Assembly: GCA_019722365.1 (NCBI GenBank)
Contig: JADFUC010001272.1
Location: 186,001 to 250,000 of the forward strand
Length of the DNA stretch: 64,000 nucleotides
Direction of reading: 5' to 3'
Source: Lithospermum erythrorhizon
Lineage: Eukaryota > Streptophyta > Magnoliopsida > Boraginales > Boraginaceae
The notes under the pieces are model-generated. The model worked only from the letters and a program-made list of their open reading frames with translations. It had not been told where the DNA came from and made no database searches. Positions 60,391 to 64,000 of this stretch are shown here, in pieces; positions within the stretch are counted from its first letter, which is position 1, and every line of letters starts with the position of its first letter. The translations under genes were made by a program, and so were the position numbers.

Positions 60391-61451
60391 TGGTAGAGAA
60401 TATTAGAGTAATGTAAATATTATATTGAATGACTTGAATATGAATTACAATAGTGTGTACATTTGTTATAGAGTAGAGTAGAGTAGTGCCAGAAACGATA
60501 AAATATAAAACCTAACTAATAACGGTGGCCAATCGTGTACGGACTACGTGGGCTTAATGACATTACTATTCTTTATGTGACTCACTTGGCTTCGTGGTAA
60601 TTTGATAGAATTTTAAGCTGAGTTTGCAACAAATAATAATGATAATTGAAAAATATAAATCGGCATAAATGCGAGACGAACTTCACTGAAGCAAAGCATC
60701 ATTGACATGATCTTCGTAGGCAAGCCGTCGTTGTCGGGAACATCATTCTTTTCCGAAGCTATCGGACTTTAAACACAAGGAATACCTTTTCGAACCCCAA
60801 AACACCCAGACGAGCCGGGGCCTTCTTTTGAATATAAATCCAAAAAGCTAACATTAGGAGCTTCAATTCTTTTGACGTATAATTGTTGCATTGCTTATTG
60901 CAACATAGATCATAATTCAGGTGCAACATGCACAAAAACTCCAACTCAAAGTAGAATAAATTAATCTTCTCCGACATAGAAAAGTCAAAATTGAAAATAA
61001 AATACCATATTCACTCATGACATAAATGCATGATCGAAGAACGAATACTAGAAAAAACTTTTCTTTGTAATCGATGGAAACTCCACGCATCTAAATAATG
61101 AAATAAGAAACACATAAATTCTGGATCGAATTAAGATTTAACACTTGAAAAATTAATGTTGTAAAAGCCAAGAACAAAATTTAGCATGAATAGCCTAATT
61201 GGTTGTACAACTATGAAACGAATAGAAGGTTAACTTGTGAAAATCATTAGCACTAGGAATATTATAGCTTGGTTGTTTCTGATATCATGTAGAGAATGTT
61301 AGAGTAATGTAAATGTTGTATTGAATGACTTGAATATGAATGATAATAGTGTGTCTATTTATAAAGTAGGTGAGTAGCTTCCAAGACAATAAATCTAAAA
61401 ATACGTAAACTAGACTCACGGACTTAATGACACTATACTATGACTGTAACA
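60391..61451 (-). mobile_element. Small LTR element resembling a TRIM, about 1.06 kb
   Basis: Direct repeats of about 160-195 bp lie at about 60391-60585 and 61289-61451. Shared words include agagaat(a/g)ttagagtaatgtaaat, ttgaatgacttgaatatgaat and cttaatgaca. On the minus strand, the first bases inside the upper repeat read tgatatcagaaaca (about 61275-61288), close to the initiator methionine tRNA primer site TGGTATCAGAGCA of copia elements. Internal sequence is only about 700 bp without any domain. The repeats have diverged, so the insertion is old. Ends are approximate and a target duplication was not confirmed. Confidence 0.5.
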
Positions 61452-62559
61452 ATAATTATTGTTAATGAACTTAATATTTTTAAGAAATTATTATTATTAA
61501 GCAGCAGCAGAAAGCTTAATTGTAAGTATGAAAACAAAAGATGCTATAACAATAAGACATACATTAATTTCTAATAGACTAACATCAATCGGTTAGTTTA
61601 GTCGTATATCCAGATTGTTTACCAGGTGCGGCACGGCAATATATGGCCATTTTCTCATTTTGTCATACGGGAATTTAATCTTATTATTATTAGAAAACTT
61701 GATAGCATTCGTAATCAAAGTCATCGGGAAATAATAAAATCAGGGGTTGAAAAAGGATAATACTCCGTATTTTTTATTAAAGGGTTGAATTATGGTTGAG
61801 AAGGAATATTGCTGTCGAGATAAATGAACCAGTAGCTCTCTAGCTCAAATCCAGACTTATTTCTCGAAATTTGTATCACATATCAATCCTTAAAGTTATA
61901 TACATAATAAAGTTATATAAGTTGTACATATAATCTTTATGTATTAGTATGTAAGGATTGATAGGTAATGATCATTTATGTACCTATATGTAGGATTTAA
62001 TTTGAAATTATTTCTTAAATGATCCTAGATAGTGAAATTGAGTTGGTGATTTAATCTTATCTATCATATATATAATGTGTAAGGGGCTGGATTAGGCGGT
62101 TCTGAAGTGAGCGAATTAATGTATTCTGTTTTACTCACAGTAAGAAATTTTTTAATTTTAATTTTAAATAGTAACTTCTTGTGGTGTAACTTAACGTGAT
62201 AAATTATAAATTCTTATACTTATAAATATTATCTCTTCACGTAATACTCTATAATTATCACAAAGAGAAAATGAAAAGTTGTTTATCTACTATCTTATTT
62301 TTAATACGTGAGTAAGCTTTTCGTCTTATTTCTTTTAGGGTTTTTTAATTTTTTCATTATAATTTTATTATAAAAATAATAAAATAATTTGAGCAAACTG
62401 AGTACAGCATATAATATAGTTTAAATGTCGCATATTGGTCTCGAATATTATCCACAAAATTGTGAAATAGTCCTTAAACTGGACAAAATCGATAAATGTT
62501 TATATAATGCCAAACGCGCGAGTGAGTTTCACTTTCCCTCGGTTTAACACAAAACAATG
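61452..62559. other. Intergenic; nothing recognised
   Basis: AT-rich sequence without open frames or paired repeats. Confidence 0.4.
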
Positions 62560-62679
62560 TTGTTTAAATATAAAATGTTTTTTTCATTCATAAAATTAAA
62601 CAAGGTAGATTATATACGATTGTTTAAATATAAAATGCTTTTTTCATTCATAAAATTAAACAAGATAGATTATATACGA
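62560..62679. repeat. 60-bp tandem duplication
   Basis: The unit at 62560-62619 is repeated at 62620-62679 with only about two differences (t/c after ataaaatg, g/a after aaacaa). Near-identity suggests it is recent. Confidence 0.85.
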
Positions 62680-63901
62680 AATTAAAATCAAAACGTAATA
62701 ATATTTTAACTACGAAAGAATTAGGAAGTACAAAAAAAATAATTCAATTATGCCCAAAAAATATATGACCGTAGCTTTCATAAAGAAAACATATGACATT
62801 AACTTTCATAACTCTACATATTCCCTCAAGCATTATTACTACTACAATTGGACGTTCCCTCAAGCATTCTAGGTGGATTTGTGAAAAGAGTTGTAAGATT
62901 GGACGTTCCAGTGAATAAGTTCCCCAATGTGAGTGGATAACTTTTTGGTGCTCTTTTGACTATAATTTCAGTTTCGATTTCCTGCCGTGCCATACAGTTA
63001 CATTTAAAATTTTATTTTTTGTACAGTACAGAAAAATGAGGTACGTTAAATATTAAATAATACTCCCTCAGTTTTTCTTAGATGTCTTTCTGAGAACTTT
63101 AAATATGTTGATTAAAAAATCATATAAATTTACCTATAAGCCCTTCATTAAAGAATTAAATGATTGAATTAATGATATTGATTGAATTACATACAAAACA
63201 GATGCATTAATGATATTAATTAAATCCTTTTAATTTCTCCTTATTTTCCTACAACATGAAGCACACGTTTCCTTTTCTTTTACTCTATCAGTTCATTTCT
63301 TCAATTCTTATCATCAACTTCTCTCTACAAATAAAATCAACATTTACTACCCATCATCAATCTTGCAAATGAGTTATTGTCACAATAAAGATGTTCACAA
63401 TATCAAAAAAATCAATGAAAAAATTTACCTCCAAAAAATACATTTTGAGATATGAATACATGAATTTTTTTTGAATGAAATCTATTGTGGTACCAATTAG
63501 CCCAACCTAATAATTATTTGTCACCCACTTTTATAACCTTGACCTAAACGCTCTAATATATTGTATATATATTAGCCTTTTTATCCATCTTCATATCAAG
63601 CCAAAAAGAATAAAGTCTTAAATGCTAGTTATTTTTATGCTATTTGTGAAAACTTGTTCTTTTGTTCTCCTCAATAAAATACCTTTGTGAGTAAACCTTT
63701 GAGAGTTTGGGAAGCTAACCCGGGTTGGATTATCCTTAGACGATTAATTGGTACATTTGACATCGGTTTGTCCGGAAGCAATTAATCGGTGATCGAGCCA
63801 AGCGACAACAATCTTATCGATCATGTCGTTATAAAATATTTAGACTTATAAATTGAATACATAGTTGTCATAAAAATTTACCATGAATCATAAGTTTAGA
63901 G
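62680..63901. other. Intergenic; possible promoter and leader of the last frame
   Basis: A lone Stowaway-like end (ctccctcagtttttc near 63063) is present without a partner inside the window. gtatatatatta near 63564 could be a TATA box for the frame starting at 63902. Nothing else was recognised. Confidence 0.35.
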
Positions 63902-64000
63902 ATGGAGACAGAAGTTGAAGACTTTGTTAATTTAGATGAAGAAGATGTTATATTCCAGGGAGAAACAATGGAACAAGAAGACTTTGTTAATTTAGATGAG
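63902..64000 (+). CDS. 5' end of an unidentified acidic protein (cut by window edge)
   Basis: An open frame of 33 codons starts with ATG at 63902 and continues through the last base. It begins METEVEDFVNLDEEDV and contains the octapeptide EDFVNLDE twice (residues 6-13 and 26-33). The strongly acidic, repeated start and normal codon usage look coding. I do not recognise the family. It could be a host gene exon or the start of a retroelement gag, since the gggaagctaacccgggttgg leader upstream looks LTR-like. Confidence 0.4.
   Translation, partial: METEVEDFVNLDEEDVIFQGETMEQEDFVNLDE

Noticed and set aside
1..64000. CRISPR arrays, bacterial operons, prophage or a plastid/mitochondrial insert
   Set aside because: No regularly spaced short repeats with unique spacers and no prokaryotic gene organisation; the composition and introns are those of a plant nuclear genome.
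1..64000. tRNA, rRNA or clear microRNA genes
   Set aside because: No cloverleaf with both internal promoter boxes and no rRNA core motifs were seen; the inverted repeats found belong to MITEs, the Mutator-type element or the CDA 3' region.

Overview
This is plant nuclear DNA, most likely from a eudicot. It is AT-rich and gene-sparse. It has GT-AG introns, plant-only gene families (a WRKY factor, a plant tetraspanin) and many decayed plant transposons (hAT, Ty1-copia, Helitron, Mutator, Stowaway-like and Emigrant-like MITEs). The short motif tacggagtat recurs and reminded me of Caryophyllales genomes, but that is only an impression.

Four protein genes can be supported. (1) 3377-4477 (-) is a single-exon cytidine deaminase of the CDA1 type, with a repeat-expanded linker. 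(2) 15138-19244 (+) is a seven-exon plastid-type SAM methyltransferase-like gene. All its splice sites look intact, but exon 3 carries a frameshift and an 89-bp insertion. (3) 22802-24769 (-) is a two-exon tetraspanin closest to Arabidopsis TET2. (4) 47330-52290 (-) is a six-exon group IIb WRKY factor (WRKY6/31/42 type). A possible fifth gene starts at 63902 (+) and runs off the right edge. These genes do not form a pathway: they are separate genes in pyrimidine salvage, plastid methylation, membrane organisation and transcription control.

The rest is mostly transposon debris. 1-1130: hAT transposase remnant. 4842-5094: MITE. 7600-9510: short repeat family interrupted by an LTR fragment. 9735-12680: imperfect direct duplication with a candidate copia-type primer site. 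19800-21350: very AT-rich repeat modules. 25471-26655: two abutting Emigrant-like elements. 28620-36800: a roughly 1.7-kb duplication whose second copy is split by a roughly 4.8-kb insertion holding a telo-box-like cluster and a 141-bp tandem repeat. 39890-41960: decayed copia pol (-). 42600-43850: GC-rich island. 43952-44353: Helitron fragment (-). 54750-59830: LTR-like non-coding sequence. 60391-61451: small LTR element resembling a TRIM (-).

I found no evidence of a new multi-gene system. The best leads are the exon-3 lesions of the methyltransferase gene, the in-frame 51-bp repeat in the cytidine deaminase, and a Mutator-type element with a perfect 9-bp target duplication inside a WRKY intron that lies downstream of a regularly spaced W-box cluster.
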